NCBI GenBank assembly: GCA_009777245.1
Contig: WRMF01000024.1
Span: forward strand, 1-40,481
Reading direction: 5' to 3'
Source of the DNA: Betaproteobacteria bacterium
Lineage (GTDB): Bacteria > Pseudomonadota > Gammaproteobacteria > Burkholderiales > Rhodocyclaceae
DNA length: 40,481 bases
This document shows, in pieces, positions 17,724 through 27,610 of the stretch (position 1 is its first letter; each line of letters begins with the position of its first letter). The notes beneath the pieces were generated by a model. It was not told the DNA's origin. It saw nothing but the letters and a program-made list of their open reading frames with translations, and searched no databases. Made by a program: the position numbers and the translations under genes.

Positions 17724-19946
17724 ATGACAAACACCATCATATACACCATCACCGACGAAGCCCCGATGTTGGCGACTGCCGCCTTTCTGCCCGTGGTACG
17801 CGCTTTTGCCGCAGAGGCGGGCATCCATGTGGCCGAGGCCGATATTTCGCTGGCCGCTCGCATTCTCGCAGAATTTCCCGATTACCTTGCCGACGGGCAG
17901 AAAACGCCCGATGCGCTTACCGAACTCGGACAACTGACCTTGCGCCCTTCTGCCAACATCATCAAATTGCCCAATATCAGCGCCTCGATTCCCCAACTGG
18001 TCGCTGCGATCCGCGAATTGCAGGGCAAGGGCTACATGATTCCCGACTATCCGGCAAACCCGAAGAGCGAAGAAGAAAAAGCTATCAAGGCGCGTTATGC
18101 CCGTTGTCTTGGTTCCGCCGTAAACCCGGTGCTGCGCGAAGGCAATTCCGACCGCCGCGCTCCGATGTCGGTGAAGAACTACGCCCGCAAGCGTCCGCAC
18201 TCAATGGGCGTGTGGAAGCAGGCGTCCCGCACTCATGCTTCGTTTATGCGGGGCGGCGATTTCTACCACGGCGAAAAATCAATGACGCTCGATTCCGCCC
18301 GCGATGTGAAGATGGAATTGCTGACGAACAGCGGCAAAACCATTGTGCTAAAGCCTAGGGTTTCGTTGCTCGCGGGCGAGATAATTGACTCGATGTTCAT
18401 GAGCAGGAAGGCGCTGTGCGCGTTTTACGAAGAACAGATGCGGGACGCTCTTGAATCCGGTGCGCTCTTTTCCCTGCACGTAAAAGCCACGATGATGAAA
18501 GTCTCTGACCCAATCATATTCGGTCATTGCGCACGTTGCTACTATAAGGAAACATTCGCCAAACATGCCGATTTGTTCAAGGAATTGGGAGTCAATGTCA
18601 ACAACGGCATGTCTGATCTCTTCGACAAGATCGCGTCCCTGCCCGAACGGGACGAGATTATCCGTGACCTGAACGCCTGCCATGAGCATCGCCCGGAATT
18701 GGCGATGGTTGATTCCGACAAGGGCATAACCAATTTTCATTCGCCCAATGACGTGATTATTGATGCTTCCATGCCTGCTATGATCCGCACGGGCGGCAAG
18801 ATGTACGGCGCGGACGGCAAGGAGAAGGATGTCAAGGCTGTGATGCCGGACTCCACCTTCGCCCGTATTTATCAGGAAGTGATTAACTTCTGCAAGACCA
18901 ACGGCGCGTTTGATCCACGGACGATGGGAACCGTGCCCAATGTCGGCCTCATGGCGCAGCAGGCCGAGGAATATGGCTCGCACGACAAGACTTTTGAAAT
19001 ACCTGAGGATGGTATCGCCAACATCGTCGATCTGGCTAGCGGAGAAGTATTGCTGTCGCAAAACGTGGAGGAAGGCGACATCTGGCGCATGTGTCAGGCC
19101 AAAGACGCAGCCATCCGTGATTGGGTGAAGCTCGCCGTCGCCCGCGCCCGCAATTCCGGCATGACTGCGGTTTTCTGGCTTGACCCGTACCGTCCGCACG
19201 AAGCCGAACTGATCAAGAAAGTCGAAGCCTGTCTCAAGGAGTACGACTTGACCGGTCTGGATATTCAGATCATGTCCCAGGTGCGGGCGATGCGTTATAC
19301 CCTGGAGCGCGCGGCGCGCGGCATGGATACCATTGCCGTTACCGGCAACATTTTGCGCGATTACCTTACCGACCTTTTTCCCATAATGGAATTGGGAACC
19401 AGCGCCAAGATGCTCTCCATAGTCCCCTTGATGGCGGGCGGCGGCTTGTATGAGACCGGCGCGGGCGGTTCAGCTCCCAGGCACGTCCAGCAGCTTGTCG
19501 AAGAAAACCATCTGCGCTGGGATTCGCTCGGCGAATTTCTCGCGCTTGCGGTCTCGTTTGAGGAACTTGGGCTGAAAACCGGCAATGCCCGCGCCCGGAT
19601 TCTTGCCAGAACGCTTGATGAGGCAACCGGCAAGCTCCTTGATAACGACAAATCCCCTTCGCGCCGTGTCGGCGAGCTTGATAATCGCGGCAGTCAGTTT
19701 TACCTGTCGCTCTACTGGGCTCTGACGCTTGCCGCTCAGGACGAGGACAAGGAACTCGCCGCCCGTTTTATCCCGCTTGCCAAAACATTGGCGGAAAATG
19801 AACGGGAGATCATTGCCGAATTCAAGGCTGTGGCGGGTAAACCCGTTGACCTTGGCGGTTATTACCGCGTTGATCCTGAAAAATGCAACGCGATCATGCG
19901 CCCCAGCAAAATCTTCAATGACGCTCTGGCGGGGCTTGGAAGGTAA
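17724..19946 (+). CDS. icd: Isocitrate dehydrogenase, NADP-dependent, monomeric type
   Basis: Oxidises isocitrate to 2-oxoglutarate with NADP+ in the TCA cycle. At 740 residues it belongs to the large monomeric class (Azotobacter and Corynebacterium type), not the about 416-residue dimeric class. Recognisable segments are [14 protein letters not shown] at the start, [29 protein letters not shown] and [12 protein letters not shown] (isocitrate binding), [13 protein letters not shown], and [21 protein letters not shown]. No clear Shine-Dalgarno sequence precedes the ATG, but [14 protein letters not shown] is the family N-terminus. It stands alone between tRNA-Lys and gyrA. Confidence 0.97.
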   Translation: MTNTIIYTITDEAPMLATAAFLPVVRAFAAEAGIHVAEADISLAARILAEFPDYLADGQKTPDALTELGQLTLRPSANIIKLPNISASIPQLVAAIRELQGKGYMIPDYPANPKSEEEKAIKARYARCLGSAVNPVLREGNSDRRAPMSVKNYARKRPHSMGVWKQASRTHASFMRGGDFYHGEKSMTLDSARDVKMELLTNSGKTIVLKPRVSLLAGEIIDSMFMSRKALCAFYEEQMRDALESGALFSLHVKATMMKVSDPIIFGHCARCYYKETFAKHADLFKELGVNVNNGMSDLFDKIASLPERDEIIRDLNACHEHRPELAMVDSDKGITNFHSPNDVIIDASMPAMIRTGGKMYGADGKEKDVKAVMPDSTFARIYQEVINFCKTNGAFDPRTMGTVPNVGLMAQQAEEYGSHDKTFEIPEDGIANIVDLASGEVLLSQNVEEGDIWRMCQAKDAAIRDWVKLAVARARNSGMTAVFWLDPYRPHEAELIKKVEACLKEYDLTGLDIQIMSQVRAMRYTLERAARGMDTIAVTGNILRDYLTDLFPIMELGTSAKMLSIVPLMAGGGLYETGAGGSAPRHVQQLVEENHLRWDSLGEFLALAVSFEELGLKTGNARARILARTLDEATGKLLDNDKSPSRRVGELDNRGSQFYLSLYWALTLAAQDEDKELAARFIPLAKTLAENEREIIAEFKAVAGKPVDLGGYYRVDPEKCNAIMRPSKIFNDALAGLGR

Positions 19947-20120
19947 GAGAGGGGACAGAGTGGGGCGGGGTTGTTTCTCCTCTCTCATTAATAACGTGAC
20001 GGTCGGGGGGTGCGCTTCGCTCCCTTCTCTCATTTATGGGAGAAAGGAGAAAACCTTTGTCCTCTCCCTGCCTTTGGCTTCGCCGCGAGTGGCCACACTC
20101 TCCCCGGTCACTCTCCCGCT

Positions 20121-20162
20121 TGCGGCGTAGGGGTTAAAAATTTTTAACCCCTACAGCGGCGC
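20121..20162 (+). repeat. Palindromic repeat, copy 1 (upstream of gyrA)
   Basis: Bases 20127-20154 form a perfect 28-base palindrome, with arms GTAGGGGTTAAAAA and its complement, flanked by TGCGGC on the left and AGCGGCG on the right. The same unit, flanks included, lies inverted at 23330-23372. Confidence 0.85.
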
Positions 20163-20193
20163 AGTCGCTATTTCGCACAGGTGATAACCTACT

Positions 20194-20366
20194 CGTCATT
20201 CCCGCGAAGGCGGGAATCCAGCGCTGCATCAAAATTTGTGATTGATGTTCAGTATAACGCGGCGCTGGAATGCTGCTCCTCTTGCGGCATGGGAATGTCG
20301 TTCCTGTTCTGGAAACCTGTCGTAACTTTCAGCGTCGTTCTGGATTCTCGCCTACGCGGGAATGAC
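20194..20366. repeat. NIME-like mosaic element, copy 2
   Basis: Hairpin arms at 20194-20221 and about 20340-20366 surround a core homologous to that of 12472-12650, with scattered substitutions and small indels. The right arm has diverged slightly (ATTCTCG for ATTCCCG). Shared sequence extends outward about 25-30 bases on both sides. Confidence 0.85.
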
Positions 20367-20603
20367 TTGTGATTAGATGCGGAAGAGGGCGGTTACTTGC
20401 GGTGCAGCCATGAATGGGAGAGGTGGGATTGTCCCCTCTCCCACTCGCGGGAGAAAGAGCAGGATTCCGCTTTTCCGGCGATAGGCGAAAGACCGAAAAT
20501 GGCAAGAGAAGCAGATGTTTATAGGCCGCAAAGCCTGTCCGTATGTTAAAATTATCAGCTTTGCTTCTTTCTCCCGACAGGGCGGAAAATCGCCGGGAAC
20601 AAC

Positions 20604-23192
20604 ATGGAACAATTCGCCAAGGAAACCATACCAGTAAGTCTGGAAGATGAAATGCGCCGTTCATATCTCGATTACGCGATGAGCGTGATTGTCGGGCGGG
20701 CGCTGCCGGATGTGCGCGACGGCTTGAAACCCGTGCATCGTCGCGCCCTTTACGCCATGCACGAAGCAGGCAACGACTGGAACAAGGCGCACAAAAAATC
20801 CGCGCGGATTGTGGGCGAGGTCATGGGTAAATACCACCCGCACGGCGACTCGGCGATTTACGACACCATCGTGCGGATGGCACAACCGTTTTCGCTGCGT
20901 TATCCGCTGGTAGACGGGCAGGGCAACTTCGGCTCGGTAGACGGCGATAGTCCGGCAGCCATGCGATATACGGAAATACGCATGGCGAAAATCGGGCATC
21001 AACTCCTCGAAGATATTGACAAGGAAACCGTTGATTTCGGCTGGAATTATGACGGATCGCTTGAAGAGCCGCTGGTCCTGCCGACTCGCCTCCCCAACCT
21101 GCTCGTCAACGGCTCTTCCGGTATTGCGGTGGGCATGGCGACCAACATTCCGCCGCATAATCTGAATGAAATCGTGGCGGGCTGTCTTGCCTTGCTCGAA
21201 AACCCGGAAATCTCCATTGAAGAACTGATTGGCATAATCCCCGCGCCGGACTTTCCCACCGCCGGTATAATCTACGGCATAAAAGGGGTGCGGGACGGCT
21301 ATCTGACCGGGCGCGGGCGGATAATCATGCGCGCCAAGACCCATTTTGAGGACATGGAAAAAGGGAATCGCCAGGCCATCATCGTGGATGAGATTCCCTA
21401 TCAGGTAAACAAGCGCGTTTTATTGGAAAGAATCGGCGAACTGGTCAATGAAAAGCGCATCGAAGGCATTTCCGATTTGCGCGACGAGTCCGACAAGTCC
21501 GGGATGCGGGTCGTCATCGAGCTGAAACGCGGAGAAATGCCGGAAGTCGTCCTGAACAACCTGTTCAAGATGACCCAGTTGCAGGATACCTTCGGGGTGA
21601 ACATGGTCGCGCTTGTCGAAGGTCAGCCAAGGCTTTTGAACTTAAAGCAGATGCTATCGTACTTCCTCGCGCACCGGCGCGAGATCGTTACCCGTCGCAC
21701 CGTCTTTGAACTCAAAAAAGCCAGGGAGCGCGGGCATATTCTGGAAGGTCTGGCGGTCGCCCTCTCCAATGTGGATGACATTATCAGTCTCATCAAGGCC
21801 GCGCCCACACCAGCGGACGCCAGACGCGAACTGATGGCGCGAGTTTGGCAGAGCGGCATGGTGAGTGAAATGCTCTCCCGCGCCGCTGCCACATCCCGCC
21901 CGGAAGGGCTGGATGCGGAATTTGGCCTGACTTTGGCAGGCTACCGCTTGTCCGAGACCCAGGCGCAAGCCATTCTTGACCTGCGCCTGCAACGGCTGAC
22001 CGGCCTTGAGCAAGACAAGATTCTGGCGGAATATCGGGAAGTGCTGGAAAAAATCGCCGACCTTGTTGATATTCTCGCCAAGCCAGAGCGCATTACTGAA
22101 ATCATTGTTGCCGAACTCGTCGGCATTCGTGACCAGTTTGGCGATGCGCGCCGTTCTGAAATTGTCATTAACGCGCAGGATTTGGGCATTGAAGACCTGA
22201 TTACGCCGCAAAACATGGTCGTCACCCTCTCCCACGAAGGGTATATAAAATCCCAGCCGCTGGATGACTATCGGGCGCAGCGCCGCGGCGGGCGCGGCAA
22301 ACAGGCGACCGCGACGAAGCAGGAAGATTTCGTCGACCAGCTTTTTGTCGCCAACACGCATGACACCATTCTTTGCTTTTCCAATCGTGGGCGCTGCTAC
22401 TGGCTCAAGGTGTATGAAGTGCCGCAAGGCAGCCGGGGGAGTCTGGGCAAGCCCATCATCAACATGTTCCCGTTGGAAGAGGGGGAACAAATCAACGCCA
22501 TTTTGTCGGTACAGGAATTTTCCGACGAGCGTTATGTCTTTCTCTGCTCGATCAAAGGCGTCGTCAAAAAAACGCCATTGACGGCTTTTGCCAATCCCAG
22601 GAAAGCCGGAATTATCGCGGTTGATCTTGATGAAGGCGATTTTCTTGTCGGCGCGGAATTGACGACCGGCAAGAGCGACATCGTGCTTGTTTCCGACAAC
22701 GGCAAGGCGGTGTGGTTCGGCGAGGAGCAGGTGCGCTCAATGGGGCGTCAGTCCCGCGGGGTGCGCGGCATGAACCTTCAGGAAGGGCAAAGCGTCATTT
22801 CGCTCTTGGTGGCGGAGAGCGAGGATGAGACTGTGCTGGTTGCGACGGAAAATGGTTATGGCAAGCGCACGCGTCTTGCCGATTTTCGCCGTTCCAGCCG
22901 GGGGGCGCAGGGCGTTTTGGCCATTGCCGCAAGCGAGCGAAACGGAAAAATCGTAGCCGCCAAACTGGTTACGGACGAAGACGAAGTAATGCTGATCACC
23001 ACCGGCGGCGTCCTGATTCGTACCCGCGTTTCCGAAATCCGTGAATTGGGACGTGCAACCCAGGGCGTGACCCTTATTTCTCTGGACGAGGGCGAAAAAC
23101 TCTCCGGCATGGAAAAGATAGCGGAAAACGGCGAAGATGATGAAGCGGACACGAATAGCTCTGCGGAAGGCAACGAAGAACCTGTTACCTAA
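20604..23192 (+). CDS. gyrA: DNA gyrase subunit A
   Basis: The cleavage-religation subunit of the type II topoisomerase that introduces negative supercoils. The 862-residue protein has the N-terminal winged-helix/tower domains, catalytic Tyr122 in AAMRYTEIR, and a C-terminal beta-pinwheel with GyrA box QRRGGRGK, which marks gyrase rather than ParC. In the quinolone-determining region ([11 protein letters not shown]) S83 and D87 are the wild-type residues, so no classical resistance change is seen. The C-terminus ends in an acidic, Asn/Ser-rich tail. Inverted copies of a palindromic repeat flank the gene. The betaproteobacterial neighbour serC does not follow. Confidence 0.98.
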   Translation: MEQFAKETIPVSLEDEMRRSYLDYAMSVIVGRALPDVRDGLKPVHRRALYAMHEAGNDWNKAHKKSARIVGEVMGKYHPHGDSAIYDTIVRMAQPFSLRYPLVDGQGNFGSVDGDSPAAMRYTEIRMAKIGHQLLEDIDKETVDFGWNYDGSLEEPLVLPTRLPNLLVNGSSGIAVGMATNIPPHNLNEIVAGCLALLENPEISIEELIGIIPAPDFPTAGIIYGIKGVRDGYLTGRGRIIMRAKTHFEDMEKGNRQAIIVDEIPYQVNKRVLLERIGELVNEKRIEGISDLRDESDKSGMRVVIELKRGEMPEVVLNNLFKMTQLQDTFGVNMVALVEGQPRLLNLKQMLSYFLAHRREIVTRRTVFELKKARERGHILEGLAVALSNVDDIISLIKAAPTPADARRELMARVWQSGMVSEMLSRAAATSRPEGLDAEFGLTLAGYRLSETQAQAILDLRLQRLTGLEQDKILAEYREVLEKIADLVDILAKPERITEIIVAELVGIRDQFGDARRSEIVINAQDLGIEDLITPQNMVVTLSHEGYIKSQPLDDYRAQRRGGRGKQATATKQEDFVDQLFVANTHDTILCFSNRGRCYWLKVYEVPQGSRGSLGKPIINMFPLEEGEQINAILSVQEFSDERYVFLCSIKGVVKKTPLTAFANPRKAGIIAVDLDEGDFLVGAELTTGKSDIVLVSDNGKAVWFGEEQVRSMGRQSRGVRGMNLQEGQSVISLLVAESEDETVLVATENGYGKRTRLADFRRSSRGAQGVLAIAASERNGKIVAAKLVTDEDEVMLITTGGVLIRTRVSEIRELGRATQGVTLISLDEGEKLSGMEKIAENGEDDEADTNSSAEGNEEPVT

Positions 23193-23263
23193 GAACCGTG
23201 ACAGCCTTGCTGAGTGCTGGTTAGCCGGTTTGCGGCGCACTATACTCAACATTGAAGCGGTTG

Positions 23264-23297
23264 TTAAAGTGAATCACCCCAACCTGAAGGTTGGGTC
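23264..23297 (-). repeat. IS200/IS605-like terminal hairpin, solitary
   Basis: On the minus strand the sequence AACCTTCAGGTTGGGGTGATTCAC closely matches the terminal hairpin of the element at 25389-25491 (GGTTGGGGTGACTCAC). Only the hairpin end is present; the upstream conserved part is missing. Confidence 0.5.
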
Positions 23298-23329
23298 TTA
23301 ATAACATTACTATCAGAGGGGGTTAACCA

Positions 23330-23372
23330 CGCCGCTGTAGGGGTTAAAATTTTTTAACCCCTACGCCGCAAA
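23330..23372 (-). repeat. Palindromic repeat, copy 2 (downstream of gyrA)
   Basis: An inverted copy of 20121-20162: GTAGGGGTTAAAA arms with a single central mismatch at 23337-23364 and the same GCGGC flanks in reverse order. It could fold as a hairpin with an AT-rich tip in RNA. Confidence 0.85.
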
Positions 23373-23497
23373 GTGAAATAGGTAGGGGAGAGAGTGGATG
23401 CGTTGTGGTATTTTCCCTCTCCTGCAATCACGTGATAGCAGCTTTACTTGCGGGAAGCGCTATACATGAAGCGTTGCGAGCAATGTAGAATTGATGC

Positions 23498-23590
23498 TGC
23501 CTTTAAAAAGGGGGCTTGGTCTGGCTCCTGGCACGACGCGAAGTTCCCTTTTGCGTTCCGCGCAAGTCCAAAGGGGTTGCCGGATAGCTA
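23498..23590. repeat. Dispersed repeat with CTTTAAAAAGGGGG core
   Basis: Begins GCCTTTAAAAAGGGGGC, continues with CTGGCTCCTGGCAC and ends GGGGTTGCCGGATAGCT. The first part is the inverse of 16862-16897; the last part matches 160-175. This is the palindrome type next to which all three IS copies lie, here without an IS. Confidence 0.6.
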
Positions 23591-23773
23591 CCGCTTTCTT
23601 TGATGCTACTTGCAGAGAAGCATTACTATATAATGTTAGGGTTCGCGCTTTGCTTGCCTGGCACGATCCCGACAGGTTTGTTTGTCCTGTCGCGCCTTTT
23701 GCGGCGGGCTGGCGTTTCCCTAACGCCCTTTCCGTCAGGAACGGGCTGTTCGTAAAACATTGGAAACCTGACC

Positions 23774-24637
23774 ATGAAAAATCTCAACGTGAAATTCAAA
23801 TTCGACCCGGTTCTTTTCGGCATTGCCGACTGGATTTGCCGGGTACTGGCGTTGCTGGCTTTGCTGGCGAGCGTTATCTTGCTGTTCTCTACCCTGGGAA
23901 CCTTTGTCTCCAGCGGCTTGTCTGTGCCACGCTACGGCGTTGAGGATAGAGATAGGAGCGGGTACGGAGTTCTTGGCTCTTTGACCGCAGGACTGGTGTC
24001 GCCGGATCGTTCGCGCGATGATCGTTCGACGGTGGGAGAAAGTTACGTTCAATTTACCGCAAAGTATGGCGTCGACGTCGAAAACACTGTCAAGAGGCAT
24101 GGTTTTGGCGCAACAACCGAAGAAACAAATGAACACACCAAGCAAATACTGGAGCTTTTACAGGGAGTTCCTGAAAGATGGCGCAAATCCTATCTCTCCG
24201 GTTGGGATAGCTACCTGAAAAACGGCTTGGACGCTCTGGATAAAAAGGATGAAAAAAAGACTTACTCGCCCAGTCGGCTCACCGGGGAATATAACCTTCG
24301 CTTTCATAGGGCAATTGGGGAACTAAGGCTCGATGATGCGAAGCGTGAAGCGGCGCGCATCGCGTTTTTCATGGCCTTGCTTTCTTCTCTTATGACATTC
24401 GTGATAGCGATTATCGTGCCGGTTCTGATTTCCATTGAACGAAACACTCGCCCGCTGCGCTCTGGCGCGGGAGAGGCCAAGCCGGTTCAGGCGCTGCCCG
24501 TTTCGGATAAACCACCCGACGAGGCAAAGGCCTCGTCCGATAAGGTTGTGGATTCTGCGGCAAAATGCCCTAATTGCGCGGCGACGATTACGTCGAATGA
24601 TGCCTTTTGTACTGAATGCGGTACGCGCCTGACTTGA
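23774..24637 (+). CDS. Membrane protein with C-terminal zinc ribbon, function unknown
   Basis: A 287-residue protein with two predicted membrane helices (about 20-45 and 195-222). Between them is a polar, charged domain of about 150 residues, probably periplasmic, and a cytoplasmic tail follows. The tail ends in a zinc ribbon: C265, C268, C279 and C282 in CPNCAATITSNDAFCTECG. No enzymatic motif is visible. The next gene, ten bases downstream, encodes another zinc-ribbon membrane protein, so the two are likely an operon and may interact. I cannot assign a function. The start has only a weak ribosome-binding site, but the helix position supports it. Confidence 0.8.
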   Translation: MKNLNVKFKFDPVLFGIADWICRVLALLALLASVILLFSTLGTFVSSGLSVPRYGVEDRDRSGYGVLGSLTAGLVSPDRSRDDRSTVGESYVQFTAKYGVDVENTVKRHGFGATTEETNEHTKQILELLQGVPERWRKSYLSGWDSYLKNGLDALDKKDEKKTYSPSRLTGEYNLRFHRAIGELRLDDAKREAARIAFFMALLSSLMTFVIAIIVPVLISIERNTRPLRSGAGEAKPVQALPVSDKPPDEAKASSDKVVDSAAKCPNCAATITSNDAFCTECGTRLT

Positions 24638-24647
24638 GGATAACGCC

Positions 24648-25364
24648 ATGAATGATTGCCCACATTGCAATGCGCCGCAAGCCGACGAGGCGCGCTTTTG
24701 CCGGAGTTGCGGTCAGTCTCTGACCGCTGCCGCAGCGACACTTTCCTGCCCTGTCTGCCATTCTCCCAACGCGCAGGGAGCCAGGTTCTGCAAGCAGTGC
24801 GGCACAAGTCTGGCGGCGGTTTCGGAGAGCGGCGCATCTCCCGCGCCGGTTCTTGCGGCAGAAAGTGAAGCTGCAAAGGCGGTTGCGCCGGAGCCTGTGC
24901 GTGCTTCCTTACCGGCGACCATGCGCCCTGTGCTGACTACTGGCGTTGTATTAATGGCGTTGTTGGCATTGGCGGTGGTCTTATTTTTCGCCTTCAGGGA
25001 ACAGCCGACGCCTGCCGCATCCGAAGTGTCGACCGATGCGTCGCAGTCCGAAAATGAAGCAACGCCTGCCGACGCCGCATTGTCGGCAGAGGCAACCGCC
25101 CATACTGCGGAAGCATCGCCTGAAACACGCGCCCCCGCGCAGGAAAGAGCGCCCGGAACAGAAGCGGACAGAAGTCCCGCTCGTCCTGAAACCAAAAAAA
25201 CCGAGCAGCGAACTTGCAGCGGGCTTACCGGCTTTCCCAGCCTGATCTGCAGGACGGAAGGGCCTGCCCGATTCTGGCGTTGCGCGCCGGATGGCGTCAA
25301 TTGGAACAATGATATACCCGGTTGCCGCCGCAGCGCAGGGCGTGATAGCAATATACCGCGTTGA
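24648..25364 (+). CDS. Double zinc-ribbon, single-pass membrane protein, function unknown
   Basis: A 238-residue protein with two tandem zinc ribbons at the N-terminus (C4, C7, C18, C21 and C34, C37, C48, C51). An Ala/Pro-rich linker, one membrane helix (about 96-116), an Ala/Glu/Thr-rich low-complexity stretch and a small Cys-containing C-terminal module (TCSGLTGFPSLICR...FWRC...IPGC) follow. The topology is probably ribbons inside and Cys module in the periplasm, where its four cysteines could form disulfides. GAGG lies before the start. It partners the preceding zinc-ribbon gene. No function is known from the sequence. Confidence 0.8.
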   Translation: MNDCPHCNAPQADEARFCRSCGQSLTAAAATLSCPVCHSPNAQGARFCKQCGTSLAAVSESGASPAPVLAAESEAAKAVAPEPVRASLPATMRPVLTTGVVLMALLALAVVLFFAFREQPTPAASEVSTDASQSENEATPADAALSAEATAHTAEASPETRAPAQERAPGTEADRSPARPETKKTEQRTCSGLTGFPSLICRTEGPARFWRCAPDGVNWNNDIPGCRRSAGRDSNIPR

Positions 25365-25388
25365 TCCTGACCACGTGTCTCGAAGAAG

Positions 25389-25491
25389 CCTCGCCATTTA
25401 TGGCGGGGTGAGCGAGACAGTTGTTTTGTGGAGCATTGAGGCTCCCTCATCTTTGGCGAGGAAGCCCCAACCTTCAGGTTGGGGTGACTCA
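25389..25491 (+). repeat. IS200/IS605-type right-end-like element without transposase, copy A
   Basis: A 103-base unit: hairpin CCTCGCC-atttat-GGCGGGG, then GTGAGCGAGACAGTTGTTTT, a GGAGC...GCTCC hairpin, and a terminal hairpin CCCCAACC-TTCA-GGTTGGGG followed by TGACTCA. Copies are at 30204-30306 and 39778-39876. The layout resembles the 3' end of TnpB-type transposons, where the omega RNA scaffold is encoded. No tnpB lies beside it. It begins 24 bases after the zinc-ribbon gene. Confidence 0.6.
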
Positions 25492-25637
25492 CAGCGCCTC
25501 GCCGGGCGTGTTTTGTGACTTGTGGCCTGTTTGCCCGTTTCAGGCAAACTGGCCGTAATTGTTCCAGCAAGCCGTAACGAACACCCTGTTCGGTCTTTGT
25601 CGCGCTAAAATGCCGCCTTTGTTTTCTGTTTTGCGCC

Positions 25638-26423
25638 ATGTTGGTTCATCCTGCGTTTGATCCCGTCGCCTTTTCCCTGGGGCCGTTTTCCGTGCATTGG
25701 TACGGGGTGATGTATCTGTTCGCGTTCTGCCAGTTCTGGGTTTTGGGGTTGTCAAGGCTCGCGCAGGCAGGCTGGTCGCGGGGAGCGTTTGACGACCTGT
25801 TGTTTTACGGGGTTCTGGGGGTGATTGTCGGCGGGCGGCTGGGATATATCCTGTTCTATGCTCCTGCCTATTATGCGGCAAATCCGCTTGAAATTTTCTC
25901 CATCTGGAAGGGCGGGCTTAGCTTTCACGGCGGATTTTTGGGCGTACTGGTCGCGCTTGTCTGGCAGGCGCGAAAACACGGGCTGCCCTGGCTTGCCGTT
26001 TCGGATTTTGTGGCGCCCCTTGTGCCGCTTGGATTGATGGCGGGAAGAATCGGCAATTTCATCAACGGCGAATTGTGGGGCAGGGTTGCGGATTCGTCGC
26101 TTCCCTGGGCGATGATTTTCCCTCGCGCCGCCGATTTAATGCCGCGCCATCCGTCGCAGCTTTATCAGGCCGCCCTTGAAGGACTACTGCTTTTTCTCAT
26201 GCTTTGGCTATACTCCGGAAAACCCCGGCCTTTGGGCGCGGTTTCCGGTCTCTTTTTGTTGGGCTATGGATTGTTTCGCTCGTTCGCCGAATTTTTCCGC
26301 GAGCCTGATCATGGCGTATTTGGCTTTTCCTACACGGTCAGTATGGGGCAATGGCTTTCCATCCCGATGATTATCGGCGGCCTGGCGCTCTATCTTTGGG
26401 CGATACGCCGCGCCGCGAATTGA
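25638..26423 (+). CDS. lgt: Prolipoprotein diacylglyceryl transferase
   Basis: An inner-membrane enzyme that transfers diacylglycerol from phosphatidylglycerol to the lipobox cysteine of prolipoproteins, the first step of lipoprotein maturation. The 261-residue protein has about seven hydrophobic segments, the [11 protein letters not shown] motif with H97, and the family signature [14 protein letters not shown] (R137, N140, N143, E145). C-terminal [11 protein letters not shown] and [10 protein letters not shown] are also typical. The ORF begins [23 protein letters not shown], the normal N-terminus. map follows 54 bases later. Substrates in this window include the lipoproteins at 31539 and 36809. 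Confidence 0.97.
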   Translation: MLVHPAFDPVAFSLGPFSVHWYGVMYLFAFCQFWVLGLSRLAQAGWSRGAFDDLLFYGVLGVIVGGRLGYILFYAPAYYAANPLEIFSIWKGGLSFHGGFLGVLVALVWQARKHGLPWLAVSDFVAPLVPLGLMAGRIGNFINGELWGRVADSSLPWAMIFPRAADLMPRHPSQLYQAALEGLLLFLMLWLYSGKPRPLGAVSGLFLLGYGLFRSFAEFFREPDHGVFGFSYTVSMGQWLSIPMIIGGLALYLWAIRRAAN

Positions 26424-26477
26424 GAATCATTGCCGGATTCCCGCTATACTCAACCTTTTCGTCGCCGCTATTCACAC

Positions 26478-27275
26478 ATGCCTATCATCATCAAGACCCC
26501 TGAAGAAATTGAAAAGATGCGCCTTGCCTGCCGGTTGGGCGCGGAGGTTTTGGACTACGTGACAAAGTTTGTTCAGGTTGGGGTTACTACAGCGGAACTG
26601 AACCGGCTATGCCACGATTACATGGTCAATGTGCAGGGTACGACTCCCGCGCCGTTGAATTACGCGCCGACCGGACATTCGCCGTATCCTGCGTCCATTT
26701 GCGCTTCCATCAACCACCAGATTTGTCATGGCATTCCGAATGAACGGCCTTTGAAGAGCGGCGACATCGTAAATCTCGATGTGACGGTCATCAAGGATGG
26801 ATTTCATGGCGATACCAGTCGGATGTTCATGGTGGGCGAACCTTCGATTCAGGCGAGACGCCTTGTCGCCGTTACCTACGAGTGCATGTGGCTTGGCATT
26901 CACGCGGCTCGTCCCGGCGGGCGGCTGGGCGACATCGGCGAGGCTATTCAGACACATGCGGAAAAGAACGGATATTCGGTCGTGCGCGAATTTTGCGGGC
27001 ATGGCATAGGGAAGAAATTTCACGAGGCTCCGCAGGTGCTGCATTACGGCAAGGCAGGCACGGGGGATGAACTGAAGCCCGGAATGATTTTCACCATTGA
27101 GCCGATGATTAACGCGGGCAAGGCCGCGATCAGCACGCTCGCGGACGGCTGGACGGTCGTGACCCGCGACCGTAGCTTGTCCGCGCAATGGGAGCATACC
27201 TTGTTGATTACGGAAGACGGGGCGGAAGCATTGACCGTGTCTGGTGGCTCTCCGCCACCGCCGAAGATCGAATGA
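26478..27275 (+). CDS. map: Methionine aminopeptidase, type I
   Basis: Removes the N-terminal methionine from nascent proteins using a dinuclear metal centre. The 265-residue protein has all five metal ligands: D101 (VNLDVTV), D112 (GDTSRMF), H175 (CGHGIGKKFHEAP), E208 (FTIEPMIN) and E239 (WEHTLLITE), plus substrate-binding H84 (CHGIP). The start at 26478 (MPIIIKTPEE) fits the family. An upstream in-frame start would add 16 unconserved residues. The last residues, GGSPPPPKIE, are an unusual Pro-rich end. It is not next to rpsB, the other common location. Confidence 0.96.
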   Translation: MPIIIKTPEEIEKMRLACRLGAEVLDYVTKFVQVGVTTAELNRLCHDYMVNVQGTTPAPLNYAPTGHSPYPASICASINHQICHGIPNERPLKSGDIVNLDVTVIKDGFHGDTSRMFMVGEPSIQARRLVAVTYECMWLGIHAARPGGRLGDIGEAIQTHAEKNGYSVVREFCGHGIGKKFHEAPQVLHYGKAGTGDELKPGMIFTIEPMINAGKAAISTLADGWTVVTRDRSLSAQWEHTLLITEDGAEALTVSGGSPPPPKIE

Positions 27276-27610
27276 CAAAGCCGCCAGGCGGCCTGTGAGC
27301 CAGCGCAGGGCAAAAGGCATCTATGGCGCTTTCCGTAAATCATGAGACGGTTGGTGAAAACGCGCTGTGCTTTCCTCTCCCGCCCCTTCGGGGCAACCTC
27401 TCCCACTCGCTTTGATGCCACAAGCGGGAGAGGGGATGCGGGTATTTTGCCTCTCCCGCACATCACTTTATCGTCGCTTTATTAACGGAAAGAACTATAA
27501 CTTCAGCGCGTCCCGCTTGTCCAGGCCGTCGCTTGGCTCAAAAGAATGAGATAATGAATTGGCGTCTTTTTGCTGACCGCAAGCCAATAAACCAACCTTG
27601 AGGAAATGCC
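27276..27610. other. Intergenic region with CTCTCCC palindromes
   Basis: No gene is present. Bases 27372-27436 hold a CTCTCCCGCCCC...GGGAGAGG palindromic block including TTTGATGCCACAAGCGGGAGAG, the inverse of 286-313. The downstream 100 bases must hold the iorA promoter, which I cannot place. Confidence 0.45.

Larger units (their letters stand above)
19947..20603. other. Repeat-filled intergenic region upstream of gyrA
   Basis: No gene is visible over about 650 bases. It holds degenerate CTCTCCC/GGGAGA palindromes (about 20019-20125 and 20425-20465), the palindromic repeat at 20121-20162 and a mosaic element at 20194-20366. The gyrA promoter should be in the last 150 bases; TAAAAT at 20547-20552 is a possible -10, without a good -35. 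Confidence 0.5.
23193..23497. other. Intergenic region after gyrA
   Basis: No gene is seen. The region contains a transposon-end-type hairpin (23264-23297), the second palindromic repeat (23330-23372), which could also terminate gyrA transcription, and a TTACTTGCGGGAAGCGCTATA segment resembling one at about 12404-12430 in reverse. Confidence 0.45.
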
